The translations under genes were made by a program, and so were the position numbers. Below, one piece after another: positions 39,412 to 53,091 of a DNA stretch of 64,000 nt (position 1 is its first letter; each line of letters opens with the position of its first letter). The DNA is from Auanema rhodensis (lineage: Eukaryota > Nematoda > Chromadorea > Rhabditida > Rhabditidae): assembly GCA_964057225.1 (NCBI GenBank), contig OZ059894.1, forward strand, positions 20,242,476 to 20,306,475, given 5' to 3'. The notes under the pieces were generated by a model. That model did not search any database. It was not told where the DNA came from and worked only from the letters and a program-made list of their open reading frames with translations.

Positions 39412-41868
39412 TGAGTTTCCATGTACACTCAACATTGCTTCCAAAAACATTTTGACAAAAATTTTTTCAAAAAATTTCAGAATAAATTAGCAAAAAGTAG
39501 ATGTTTTTAGATTCCTTTTTTCAAGGCAAAGACGATGGACAATGTTATTCAACGAAAAAATTAATTCTTCAGGGTGAAAATCGAGGATATAAGTGTGAAC
39601 TTATATCAGTTGATATCTCGGTGCATTTTCAAGCTAGCGCAAATCCGATAACACAGATCGACGCAGCTTAAAAATCCGCATCGAATGCACTATACTACAT
39701 TGAGAAACGCTCAATACAAAAATTAGTTATGATCGTTTGAAAAATGATGCATTAGTGTATGTTGAGTTTCCATGTACACTCAACATTGCTTCCAAAAACA
39801 TTTTGACAAAAATTTTTTCAAAAAATTTCAAAATAAATTAGCAAAAAGTAGATGTTTTTAGATTCCTTTTTTCAAGGCAAAGACGATGGACAATGTTATT
39901 CAACGAAAAAATTAATTCTTCAGGGTGAAAATCGAGGATATAAGTGTGAACTTATATCAGTTGATATCTCGGTGCATTTTCAAGCTAGCGCAAATCTGAT
40001 AACACAGATCGACGCAGCTTAAAAATCCGCATCGAATGCACTATACTACATTGAGAAACGCTTAATACAAAAATTAGTTATGATCGTTTGAAAAATGATG
40101 CATTAGTGTATGTTGAGTTTCCATGTACACTCAACATTGCTTCCAAAAACATTTTGACAAAAATTTTTTCGAAAAATTTCAGAATAATTTAGCAAAAAGT
40201 AGATGTTTTTAGATTCCTTTTTTCAAGGCAAAGACGATGGACAATGTTATTCAACGAAAAAATTAATTCTTCAGGGTGAAAATCGAGGATATAAGTGTGA
40301 ACTTATATCAGTTGATATCTCGGTGCATTTTCAAGCTAGCGCAAATCCGATAACACAGATCGACGCAGCTTAAAAATCCGCATCGAATGCACTATACTAC
40401 ATTGAGAAACGCTTAATACAAAAATTAGTTATGATCGTTTGGAAAATGATGCATTAGTGTATGTTGAGTTTCCATGTACACTCAACATTGCTTCCAAAAA
40501 CATTTTGACAAAAATTTTTTCGAAAAATTTCAAAATAATTTAGCAAAAAGTAGATGTTTTTAGATTCCTTTTTTCAAGGCAAAGACGATGGACAATGTTA
40601 TTCAACGAAAAAATTAATTCTTCAGGGTGAAAATCGAGGATATAAGTGTGAACTTATATCAGTTGATATCTCGGTGCATTTTTAAGCTAGCGCAAATCTG
40701 ATAACACAGATCGACGCAGCTTAAAAATCCGCATCGAATGCACTATACTACATTGAGAAACGCTCAATACAAAAATTAGTTATGATCGTTTGAAAAATGA
40801 TGCATTAGTGTATGTTGAGTTTCCATGTACACTCAACATTGCTTCCAAAAACATTTTGACAAAAATTTTTTCAAAAAATTTCAAAATAAATTAGCAAAAA
40901 GTAGATGTTTTTAGATTCCTTTTTTCAAGGCAAAGACGATGGACAATGTTATTCAACGAAAAAATTAATTCTTCAGGGTGAAAATCGAGGATATAAGTGT
41001 GAACTTATATCAGTTGATATCTCGGTGCATTTTCAAGCTAGCGCAAATCCGATAACACAGATCGACGCAGCTTAAAAATCCGCATCGAATGCACTATACT
41101 ACATTGAGAAACGCTCAATACAAAAATTAGTTATGATCGTTTGAAAAATGATGCATTAGTGTATGTTGAGTTTCCATGTACACTCAACATTGCTTCCAAA
41201 AACATTTTGACAAAAATTTTTTCAAAAAATTTCAAAATAAATTAGCAAAAAGTAGATGTTTTTAGATTCCTTTTTTCAAGGCAAAGACGATGGACAATAT
41301 TATTCAACGAAAAAATTAATTCTTCAGGGTGAAAATCGAGGATATAAGTGTGAACTTATATCAGTTGATATCTCGGTGCATTTTCAAGCTAGCGCAAATC
41401 CGATAACACAGATCGACGCAGCTTAAAAATCCGCATCGAATGCACTATACTACATTGAGAAACGCTTAATACAAAAATTAGTTATGATCGTTTGGAAAAT
41501 GATGCATTAGTGTATGTTGAGTTTCCATGTACACTCAACATTGCTTCCAAAAACATTTTGACAAAAATTTTTTCGAAAAATTTCAAAATAATTTAGCAAA
41601 AAGTAGATGTTTTTAGATTCCTTTTTTCAAGGCAAAGACGATGGACAATGTTATTCAACGAAAAAATTAATTCTTCAGGGTGATAATCGAGGATATAAGT
41701 GTGAACTTATATCATTTGATATCTCGGTGCATTTTTAAGCTAGCGCAAATCTGATAACACAGATCGACGTAGCTTAAAAATCCGCATCGAATGCACTATA
41801 CTACATTGAGAAACGCTCAATACAAAAATTAGTTATGATCGTTTGAAAAATGATGCATTAGTGTATGT
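39412..41868 (+). repeat. Seven monomers, 'aaatccgat' family
   Basis: Starts are 39412, 39763, 40114, 40465, 40816, 41167 and 41518. The change 'aaatccgat' (in the atctg inner stem) marks 39412, 40114, 40816 and 41167 and appears again at 44677. Tails 'gtttggaaaatg' follow 40114 and 41167. The last copy has 'gataatcg', 'atcatttgat' and 'gacgtagc'; the latter two recur at 42571 and 43624. Confidence 0.75.
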
Positions 41869-44325
41869 TGAGTTTCCATGTACACTCAACATTGCTTCCA
41901 AAAACATTTTGACAAAAATTTTTTCAAAAAATTTCAAAATAAATTAGCAAAAAGTAGATGTTTTTAGATTCCTTTTTTCAAGGCAAAGACGATGGACAAT
42001 GTTATTCAACGAAAAAATTAATTCTTCAGGGTGAAAATCGAGGATATAAGTGTGAACTTATATCAGTTGATATCTCGGTGCATTTTCAAGCTAGCGCAAA
42101 TCTGATAACACAGATCGGCGCAGCTTAAAAATCCGCATCGAATGCACTATACTACATTGAGAAACGCTTAATACAAAAATTAGTTATGATCGTTTGAAAA
42201 ATGATGCATTAGTGTATGTTGAGTTTCCATGTACACTCAACATTGCTTCCAAAAACATTTTGACAAAAATTTTTTCGAAAAATTTCAAAATAATTCAGCA
42301 AAAAGTAGATGTTTTTAGATTCCTTTTTTCAAGGCAAAGACGATGGACAATGTTATTCAACGAAAAAATTAATTCTTCAGGGTGAAAATCGAGGATATAA
42401 GTGTGAACTTATATCAGTTGATATCTCGGTGCATTTTTGAGCTAGCGCAAATCTGATAACACAGATCGACGCAGCTTAAAAATCCGCATCGAATGCACTA
42501 TACTACATTGAGAAACGCTCAATACAAAAATTAGTTATGATCGTTTGAAAAATGATGCATTAGTGTATGTTGAGTTTCCATGTACACTCAACATTGCTTC
42601 CAAAAACATTTTGACAAAAATTTTTTCAAAAAATTTCAAAATAAATTAGCAAAAAGTAGATGTTTTTAGATTCCTTTTTTCAAGGCAAAGACGATGGACA
42701 ATGTTATTCAACGAAAAAATTAATTCTTCAGGGTGAAAATCGAGGATATAAGTGTGAACTTATATCATTTGATATCTCGGTGCATTTTTAAGCTAGCGCA
42801 AATCTGATAACACAGATCGACGTAGCTTAAAAATCCGCATCGAATGCACTATACTACATTGAGAAACGCTTAATACAAAAATTAGTTATGATCGTTTGGA
42901 AAATGATGCATTAGTGTATGTTGAGTTTCCATGTACACTCAACATTGCTTCCAAAAACATTTTGACAAAAATTTTTTCGAAAAATTTCAAAATAATTTAG
43001 CAAAAAGTAGATGTTTTTAGATTCCTTTTTTCAAGGCAAAGACGATGGACAATGTTATTCAACGAAAAAATTAATTCTTCAGGGTGAAAATCGAGGATAT
43101 AAGTGTGAACTTATATCAGTTGATATCTCGGTGCATTTTCAAGCTAGCGCAAATCTGATAACACAGATCGGCGCAGCTTGAAAATCCGCATCGAATGCAC
43201 TATACTACATTGAGAAACGCTTAATACAAAAATTAGTTATGATCGTTTGAAAAATGATGCATTAGTGTATGTTGAGTTTCCATGTACACTCAACATTGCT
43301 TCCAAAAACATTTTGACAAAAATTTTTTCGAAAAATTTCAAAATAATTCAGCAAAAAGTAGATGTTTTTAGATTCCTTTTTTCAAGGCAAAGACGATGGA
43401 CAATGTTATTCAACGAAAAAATTAATTCTTCAGGGTGAAAATCGAGGATATAAGTGTGAACTTATATCAGTTGATATCTCGGTGCATTTTTGAGCTAGCG
43501 CAAATCTGATAACACAGATCGACGCAGCTTAAAAATCCGCATCGAATGCACTATACTACATTGAGAAACGCTCAATACAAAAATTAGTTATGATCGTTTG
43601 AAAAATGATGCATTAGTGTATGTTGAGTTTCCATGTACACTCAACATTGCTTCCAAAAACATTTTGACAAAAATTTTTTCAAAAAATTTCAAAATAAATT
43701 AGCAAAAAGTAGATGTTTTTAGATTCCTTTTTTCAAGGCAAAGACGATGGACAATGTTATTCAACGAAAAAATTAATTCTTCAGGGTGAAAATCGAGGAT
43801 ATAAGTGTGAACTTATATCATTTGATATCTCGGTGCATTTTTAAGCTAGCGCAAATCTGATAACACAGATCGACGTAGCTTAAAAATCCGCATCGAATGC
43901 ACTATACTACATTGAGAAACGCTTAATACAAAAATTAGTTATGATCGTTTGGAAAATGATGCATTAGTGTATGTTGAGTTTCCATGTACACTCAACATTG
44001 CTTCCAAAAACATTTTGACAAAAATTTTTTCGAAAAATTTCAAAATAATTTAGCAAAAAGTAGATGTTTTTAGATTCCTTTTTTCAAGGCAAAGACGATG
44101 GACAATGTTATTCAACGAAAAAATTAATTCTTCAGGGTGAAAATCGAGGATATAAGTGTGAACTTATATCAGTTGATATCTCGGTGCATTTTCAAGCTAG
44201 CGCAAATCTGATAACACAGATCGGCGCAGCTTAAAAATCCGCATCGAATGCACTATACTACATTGAGAAACGCTTAATACAAAAATTAGTTATGATCGTT
44301 TGAAAAATGATGCATTAGTGTATGT
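41869..44325 (+). repeat. 1053-bp trimer HOR, two full copies plus one monomer
   Basis: Trimer copies are 41869-42921 and 42922-43974, followed by a further first-position monomer at 43975. First members have 'atcggcgcag'; second members 'aattcagc' and 'tttttgagct'; third members 'atcatttgat', 'gacgtagc' and a 'gtttggaaa' tail. The first member at 42922 additionally has 'agcttgaaaa', which restores pairing in the large dyad. Confidence 0.87.
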
Positions 44326-46431
44326 TGAGTTTCCATGTACACTCAACATTGCTTCCAAAAACATTTTGACAAAAATTTTTTCGAAAAATTTCAAAATAAT
44401 TTAGCAAAAAGTAGATGTTTTTAGATTCCTTTTTTCAAGGCAAAGACGATGGACAATGTTATTCAACGAAAAAATTAATTCTTCAGGGTGAAAATCGAGG
44501 ATATAAGTGTGAACTTATATCAGTTGATATCTCGGTGCATTTTTAAGCTAGCGCAAATCTGATAACACAGATCGACGCAGCTTAAAAATCCGCATCGAAT
44601 GCACTATACTACATTGAGAAACGCTCAATACAAAAATTAGTTATGATCGTTTGAAAAATGATGCATTAGTGTATGTTGAGTTTCCATGTACACTCAACAT
44701 TGCTTCCAAAAACATTTTGACAAAAATTTTTTCAAAAAATTTCAAAATAAATTAGCAAAAAGTAGATGTTTTTAGATTCCTTTTTTCAAGGCAAAGACGA
44801 TGGACAATGTTATTCAACGAAAAAATTAATTCTTCAGGGTGAAAATCGAGGATATAAGTGTGAACTTATATCAGTTGATATCTCGGTGCATTTTCAAGCT
44901 AGCGCAAATCCGATAACACAGATCGACGCAGCTTAAAAATCCGCATCGAATGCACTATACTACATTGAGAAACGCTTAATACAAAAATTAGTTATGATCG
45001 TTTGGAAAATGATGCATTAGTGTATGTTGAGTTTCCATGTACACTCAACATTGCTTCCAAAAACATTTTGACAAAAATTTTTTCGAAAAATTTCAAAATA
45101 ATTTAGCAAAAAGTAGATGTTTTTAGATTCCTTTTTTCAAGGCAAAGACGATGGACAATGTTATTCAACGAAAAAATTAATTCTTCAGGGTGAAAATCGA
45201 GGATATAAGTGTGAACTTATATCAGTTGATATCTCGGTGCATTTTTAAGCTAGCGCAAATCTGATAACACAGATCGACGCAGCTTAAAAATCCGCATCGA
45301 ATGCACTATACTACATTGAGAAACGCTCAATACAAAAATTAGTTATGATCGTTTGAAAAATGATGCATTAGTGTATGTTGAGTTTCCATGTACACTCAAC
45401 ATTGCTTCCAAAAACATTTTGACAAAAATTTTTTCGAAAAATTTCAAAATAATTTAGCAAAAAGTAGATGTTTTTAGATTCCTTTTTTCAAGGCAAAGAC
45501 GATGGACAATGTTATTCAACGAAAAAATTAATTCTTCAGGGTGAAAATCGAGGATATAAGTGTGAACTTATATCAGTTGATATCTCGGTGCATTTTTAAG
45601 CTAGCGCAAATCTGATAACACAGATCGACGCAGCTTAAAAATCCGCATCGAATGCACTATACTACATTGAGAAACGCTCAATACAAAAATTAGTTATGAT
45701 CGTTTGAAAAATGATGCATTAGTGTATGTTGAGTTTCCATGTACACTCAACATTGCTTCCAAAAACATTTTGACAAAAATTTTTTCAAAAAATTTCAAAA
45801 TAAATTAGCAAAAAGTAGATGTTTTTAGATTCCTTTTTTCAAGGCAAAGACGATGGACAATGTTATTCAACGAAAAAATTAATTCTTCAGGGTGAAAATC
45901 GAGGATATAAGTGTGAACTTATATCAGTTGATATCTCGGTGCATTTTTAAGCTAGCGCAAATCTGATAACACAGATCGACGCAGCTTAAAAATTCGCATC
46001 GAATGCACTATACTACATTGAGAAACGCTTAATACAAAAATTAGTTATGATCGTTTGAAAAATGATGCATTAGTGTATGTTGAGTTTCCATGTACACTCA
46101 ACATTGCTTCCAAAAACATTTTGACAAAAATTTTTTCGAAAAATTTCAAAATAATTTAGCAAAAAGTAGATGTTTTTAGATTCCTTTTTTCAAGGCAAAG
46201 ACGATGGACAATGTTATTCAACGAAAAAATTAATTCTTCAGGGTGAAAATCGAGGATATAAGTGTGAACTTATATCAGTTGATATCTCGGTGCATTTTTA
46301 AGCTAGCGCAAATCTGATAACACAGATCGACGCAGCTTAAAAATCCGCATCGAATGCACTATACTACATTGAGAAACGCTTAATACAAAAATTAGTTATG
46401 ATCGTTTGAAAAATGATGCATTAGTGTATGT
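44326..46431 (+). repeat. Six near-consensus monomers
   Basis: Starts are 44326, 44677, 45028, 45379, 45730 and 46081. Few private marks are present: 'aaatccgat' and a 'gtttggaaa' tail at 44677, and 'aattcgc' at 45730. I see no clear HOR here. Confidence 0.75.
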
Positions 46432-49400
46432 TGAGTTTCCATGTACACTCAACATTGCTTCCAAAAACATTTTGACAAAAATTTTTTCGAAAAATTTCAA
46501 AATAATTTAGCAAAAAGTAGATGTTTTTAGATTCCTTTTTTCAAGGCAAAGACGATGGACAATGTTATTCAACGAAAAAATTAATTCTTGAGGGTGAAAA
46601 TCGAGGATATAAGTGTTAACTTATATCAGTTGATATCTCGGTGCATTTTTAAGCTAGCGCAAATCTGATAACACAGATCGACGCAGCTTAAAAATCCGCA
46701 TCGAATGCACTATACTACATTGAGAAACGCTTAATACAAAAATTAGTTATGATCGTTTGAAAAATGATGCATTAGTGTATGTTGAGTTTCCATGTACACT
46801 CAACATTGCTTCCAAAAACATTTTGACAAAAATTTTTTCGAAAAATTTCAAAATAATTTAGCAAAAAGTAGATGTTTTTAGATTCCTTTTTTCAAGGCAA
46901 AGACGATGGACAATGTTATTCAACGAAAAAATTAATTCTTGAGGGTGAAAATCGAGGATATAAGTGTGAACTTATATCAGTTGATATCTCGGTGCATTTT
47001 CAAGCTAGCGCAAATCTGATAACACAGATCGACGCAGCTTAAAAATCCGCATCGAATGCACTATACTACATTGAGAAACGCTTAATACAAAAATTAGTTA
47101 TGATCGTTTGAAAAATGATGCATTAGTGTATGTTGAGTTTCCATGTACACTCAACATTGCTTCCAAAAACATTTTGACAAAAATTTTTTCGAAAAATTTC
47201 AGAATAATTTAGCGAAAAGTAGCTGTTTTTAGATTTCTTTTTTCAAGGCAAAGACGATGGACAATGTTATTCAACGAAAAAATTAATTCTTCAGGGTGAA
47301 AATCGAGGATATAAGTGTGAACTTATATCAGTTGCTATCTCGGTGCATTTTTAAGCTAGCGCAAATCTGATAACACAGATCGACGCAGCTTAAAAATCCG
47401 CATCGAATGCACTATACCACATTGAGAAACGCTTAATACAAAAATTAGTTATGATCGTTTGAAAAATGATGCATTAGTGTATGTTGAGTTTCCATGTACA
47501 CTCAACATTGCTTCCAAAAACATTTTGACAAAAATTTTTTCGAAAAATTTCGAAATAAATTAGCAAAAAGTAGATGTTTTTAGATTCCTTTTTTCAAGGC
47601 AAAGACGATGGACAATGTTATTCAACGAAAAAATTAATTCTTCAGGGTGAAAATCGAGGATATAAGTGTGAACTTATATCAGTTGATATCTCGGTGCATT
47701 TTTAAGCTAGCGCAAATCTGATAACACAGATCGACGCAGCTTAAAAATCCGCATCGAATGCACTATACTACATTGAGAAACGCTTAATACAAAAATTAGT
47801 TATGATCGTTTGAAAAATGATGCATTAGTGTATGTTGAGTTTCCATGTACACTCAACATTGCTTCCAAAAACATTTTGACAAAAATTTTTTCGAAAAATT
47901 TCAAAATAATTTAGCAAAAAGTAGATGTTTTTAGATTCCTTTTTTCAAGGCAAAGACGATGGACAATGTTATTCAACGAAAAAATTAATTCTTGAGGGTG
48001 AAAATCGAGGATATAAGTGTGAACTTATATCAGTTGATATCTCGGTGCATTTTTAAGCTAGCGCAAATCTGATAACACAGATCGACGCAGCTTAAAAATC
48101 CGCATCGAACTACATTGAGAAACGCTTAATACAAAAATTAGTTATGATCGTTTGAAAAATGATGCATTAGTGTATGTTGAGTTTCCATGTACACTCAACA
48201 TTGCTTCCAAAAACATTTTGACAAAAATTTTTTCGAAAAATTTCAAAATAATTTAGCAAAAAGTAGATGTTTTTAGATTCCTTTTTTCAAGGCAAAGACG
48301 ATGGACAATGTTATTCAACGAAAAAATTAATTCTTGAGGGTGAAAATCGAGGATATAAGTGTTAACTTATATCAGTTGATATCTCGGTGCATTTTTAAGC
48401 TAGCGCAAATCTGATAACCCAGATCGACGCAGCTTAAAAATCCGCATCGAATGCACTATACTACATTGAGAAACGCTTAATACAAAAATTAGTTATGATC
48501 GTTTGAAAAATGATGCATTAGTGTATGTTGAGTTTCCATGTACACTCAACATTGCTTCCAAAAACATTTTGACAAAAATTTTTTCGAAAAATTTCAAAAT
48601 AATTTAGCAAAAAGTAGATGTTTTTAGATTCCTTTTTTCAAGGCAAAGACGATAGACAATGTTATTCAACGAAAAAATTAATTCTTGAGGGTGAAAATCG
48701 AGGATATAAGTGTGAACTTATATCAGTTGATATCTCGGTGCATTTTTAAGCTAGCGCAAATCTGATAACACAGATCGACGCAGCTTAAAAATCCACATCG
48801 AATGCACTATACTACATTGAGAAACGCTTAATACAAAAATTAGTTATGATCGTTTGAAAAATGATGCATTAGTGTATGTTGAGTTTCCATGTACACTCAA
48901 CATTGCTTCCAAAAACATTTTGACAAAAACTTTTTCGAAAAATTTCAAAATAATTTAGCAAAAAGTAGATGTTTTTAGATTCCTTTTTTCAAGGCAAAGA
49001 CGATGGACAATGTTATTCAACGAAAAAATTAATTCTTGAGGGTGAAAATCGAGGATATAAGTGTTAACTTATATCAGTTGATATCTCGGTGCATTTTTAA
49101 GCTAGCGCAAATCTGATAACACAGATCGACGCAGCTTAAAAATCCGCATCGAATGCACTATACTACATTGAGAAACGCTTAATACAAAAATTAGTTATGA
49201 TCGTTTGAAAAATGATGCATTAGTGTATGTTGAGTTTCCATGTACACTCAACATTGCTTCCAAAAACATTTTGACAAAAATTTTTTCGAAAAATTTCAAA
49301 ATAATTTAGCAAAAAGTAGATGTTTTTAGATTCCTTTTTTCAAGGCAAAGACGATGGACAATGTTATTCAACGAAAAAATTAATTCTTGAGGGTGAAAAT

Positions 49401-50283
49401 CGAGGATATAAGTGTTAACTTATATCAGTTGATATCTCGGTGCATTTTTAAGCTAGCGCAAATCTGATAACACAGATCGACGCAGCTTAAAAATCCGCAT
49501 CGAATGCACTATACTACATTGAGAAACGCTTAATACAAAAATTAGTTATGATCGTTTGAAAAATGATGCATTAGTGTATGTTGAGTTTCCATGTACACTC
49601 AACATTGCTTCCAAAAACATTTTGACAAAAATTTTTTCGAAAAATTTCAAAATAATTTAGCAAAAAGTAGATGTTTTTAGATTCCTTTTTTCAAGGCAAA
49701 GACGATGGACAATGTTATTCAACGAAAAAATTAATTCTTGAGGGTGAAAATCGAGGATATAAGTGTGAACTTATATCAGTTGATATCTCGGTGCATTTTT
49801 AAGCTAGCGCAAATCTGATAACACAGATCGACGCAGCTTAAAAATCCGCATCGAATGCACTATACTACATTGAGAAACGCTTAATACAAAAATTAGTTAT
49901 GATCGTTTGAAAAATGATGCATTAGTGTATGTTGAGTTTCCATGTACACTCAACATTGCTTCCAAAAACATTTTGACAAAAATTTTTTCGAAAAATTTCA
50001 AAATAATTTAGCAAAAAGTAGATGTTTTTAGATTCCTTTTTTCAAGGCAAAGACGATGGACAATGTTATTCAACGAAAAAATTAATTCTTGAGGGTGAAA
50101 ATCGAGGATATAAGTGTGAACTTATATCAGTTGATATCTCGGTGCATTTTCAAGCTAGCGCAAATCTGATAACACAGATCGACGCAGCTTAAAAATCCGC
50201 ATCGAATGCACTATACTACATTGAGAAACGCTTAATACAAAAATTAGTTATGATCGTTTGAAAAATGATGCATTAGTGTATGT
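46432..50283 (+). repeat. 'ttcttgaggg' monomer family, eleven copies
   Basis: Starts are 46432, 46783, 47134, 47485, 47836, 48178, 48529, 48880, 49231, 49582 and 49933. All but 47134 and 47485 have 'ttcttgaggg' for 'ttcttcaggg'. Four (46432, 48178, 48880, 49231) also have 'aagtgttaac', changing the hairpin loop. The copies at 47134 ('agcgaaaagtagctg', 'gttgctatc', 'ataccac') and 47485 ('tttcgaaat') form a pair that recurs at 57295/57646 and 61154/61505. Confidence 0.8.
47836..48177 (+). repeat. 342-bp monomer with a 9-base deletion
   Basis: Near 48109 the sequence goes from 'cgcatcgaa' straight to 'ctacattg', missing 9 bases (tgcactata). The following phase is shifted by 9. The deletion is private to this copy, so it has not spread. 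Confidence 0.9.
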
Positions 50284-53091
50284 TGAGTTTCCATGTACAC
50301 TCAACATTGCTTCCAAAAACATTTTGACAAAAATTTTTTCGAAAAATTTCAGAATAATTTAGCAAAAAGTAGATGTTTTTAGATTCCTTTTTTCAAGGCA
50401 AAGACGATGGACAATGTTATTCAACGAAAAAATTAATTCTTCAGGGTGAAAATCGAGGATATAAGTGTGAACTTATATCAGTTGATATCTCGGTGCATTT
50501 TTAAGCTAGCGCAAATCTGATAACACAGATCGACGCAGCTTAAAAATCCGCATCGAATGCACTATACTACATTGAGAAACGCTTAATACAAAAATTAGTT
50601 ATGATCGTTTGAAAAATGATGCATTAGTGTATGTTGAGTTTCCATGTACACTCAACATTGCTTCCAAAAACATTTTGACAAAAATTTTTTCGAAAAATTT
50701 CAAAATAATTTAGCAAAAAGTAAATGTTTTTAGATTCCTTTTTTCAAGGCAAAGACGATGGACAATGTTATTCAACGAAAAAATTAATTCTTCAGGGTGA
50801 AAATCGAGGATATAAGTGTGAACTTATATCAGTTGATATCTCGGTGCATTTTTAAGCTAGCGCAAATCTGATAACACAGATCGACGCAGCTTAAAAATCC
50901 GCATCGAATGCACTATACTACATTGAGAAACGCTTAATACAAAAATTAGTTATGATCGTTTGAAAAATGATGCATTAGTGTATGTTGAGTTTCCATGTAC
51001 ACTCAACATTGCTTCCAAAAACATTTTGACAAAAATTTTTTCGAAAAATTTCAGAATAATTTAGCAAAAAGTAGATGTTTTTAGATTCCTTTTTTCAAGG
51101 CAAAGACGATGGACAATGTTATTCAACGAAAAAATTAATTCGTCAGGGTGAAAATCGAGGATATAAGTGTGAACTTATATCAGTTGATATCTCGGTGCAT
51201 TTTTAAGCTAGCGCAAATCTGATAACACAGATCGACGCAGCTTAAAAATCCGCATCGAATGCACTATACTACATTGAGAAACGCTTAATACAAAAATTAG
51301 TTATGATCGTTTGAAAAATGATGCATTAGTGTATGTTGAGTTTCCATGTACACTCAACATTGCTTCCAAAAACATTTTTCGAAAAATTTTTTCGAAAAAT
51401 TTCAAAATAATTTAGCAAAAAGTAGATGTTTTTAGATTCCTTTTTTCAAGGCAAAGACGATGGACAATGTTATTCAACGAAAAAATTAATTCTTCAGGGT
51501 GAAAATCGAGGATATAAGTGTGAACTTATATCAGTTGATATCTCGGTGCATTTTTAAGCTAGCGCAAATCTGATAACACAGATCGACGCAGCTTAAAAAT
51601 CCGCATCGAATGCACTATACTACATTGAGAAACGCTTAATACAAAAATTAGTTATGATCGTTTGAAAAATGATGCATTAGTGTATGTTGAGTTTCCATGT
51701 ACACTCAACATTGCTTCCAAAAACATTTTGACAAAAATTTTTTCGAAAAATTTCAAAATAATTTAGCAAAAAGTAGATGTTTTTAGATTCCTTTTTTCAA
51801 GGCAAAGACGATGGACAATGTTATTCAACGAAAAAATTAATTCTTGAGGGTGAAAATCGAGGATATAAGTGTGAACTTATATCAGTTGATATCTCGGTGC
51901 ATTTTCAAGCTAGCGCAAATCTGATAACACAGATCGACGCAGCTTAAAAATCCGCATCGAATGCACTATACTACATTGAGAAACGCTTAATACAAAAATT
52001 AGTTATGATCGTTTGAAAAATGATGCATTAGTGTATGTTGAGTTTCCATGTACACTCAACATTGCTTCCAAAAACATTTTGACAAAAATTTTTTCGAAAA
52101 ATTTCAGAATAATTTAGCAAAAAGTAGATGTTTTTAGATTCCTTTTTTCAAGGCAAAGACGATGGACAATGTTATTCAACGAAAAAATTAATTCTTCAGG
52201 GTGAAAATCGAGGATATAAGTGTGAACTTATATCAGTTGATATCTCGGTGCATTTTTAAGCTAGCGCAAATCTGATAACATAGATCGACGCAGCTTAAAA
52301 ATCCGCATCGAATGCACTATACTACATTGAGAAACGCTTAATACAAAAATTAGTTATGATCGTTTGAAAAATGATGCATTAGTGTATGTTGAGTTTCCAT
52401 GTACACTCAACATTGCTTCCAAAAACATTTTGACAAAAATTTTTTCGAAAAATTTCAAAATAATTTAGCAAAAAGTAGATGTTTTTAGATTCCTTTTTTC
52501 AAGGCAAAGACGATGGACAATGTTATTCAACGAAAAAATTAATTCTTCAGGGTGAAAATCGAGGATATAAGTGTGAACTTATATCAGTTGATATCTCGGT
52601 GCATTTTTAAGCTAGCGCAAATCTGATAACACAGATCGACGCAGCTTAAAAATCCGCATCGAATGCACTATACTACATTGAGAAACGCTTAATACAAAAA
52701 TTAGTTATGATCGTTTGAAAAATGATGCATTAGTGTATGTTGAGTTTCCATGTACACTCAACATTGCTTCCAAAAACATTTTGACAAAAATTTTTTCGAA
52801 AAATTTCAGAATAATTTAGCAAAAAGTAGATGTTTTTAGATTCCTTTTTTCAAGGCAAAGACGATGGACAATGTTATTCAACGAAAAAATTAATTCGTCA
52901 GGGTGAAAATCGAGGATATAAGTGTGAACTTATATCAGTTGATATCTCGGTGCATTTTTAAGCTAGCGCAAATCTGATAACACAGATCGACGCAGCTTAA
53001 AAATCCGCATCGAATGCACTATACTACATTGAGAAACGCTTAATACAAAAATTAGTTATGATCGTTTGAAAAATGATGCATTAGTGTATGT
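50284..53091 (+). repeat. Eight near-consensus monomers
   Basis: Starts are 50284, 50635, 50986, 51337, 51688, 52039, 52390 and 52741. The mark 'aattcgtcag' is shared by 50986 and 52741, five monomers apart, consistent with a five-monomer duplication. The copy at 51337 has a clustered change at 51379-51381. Confidence 0.75.
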
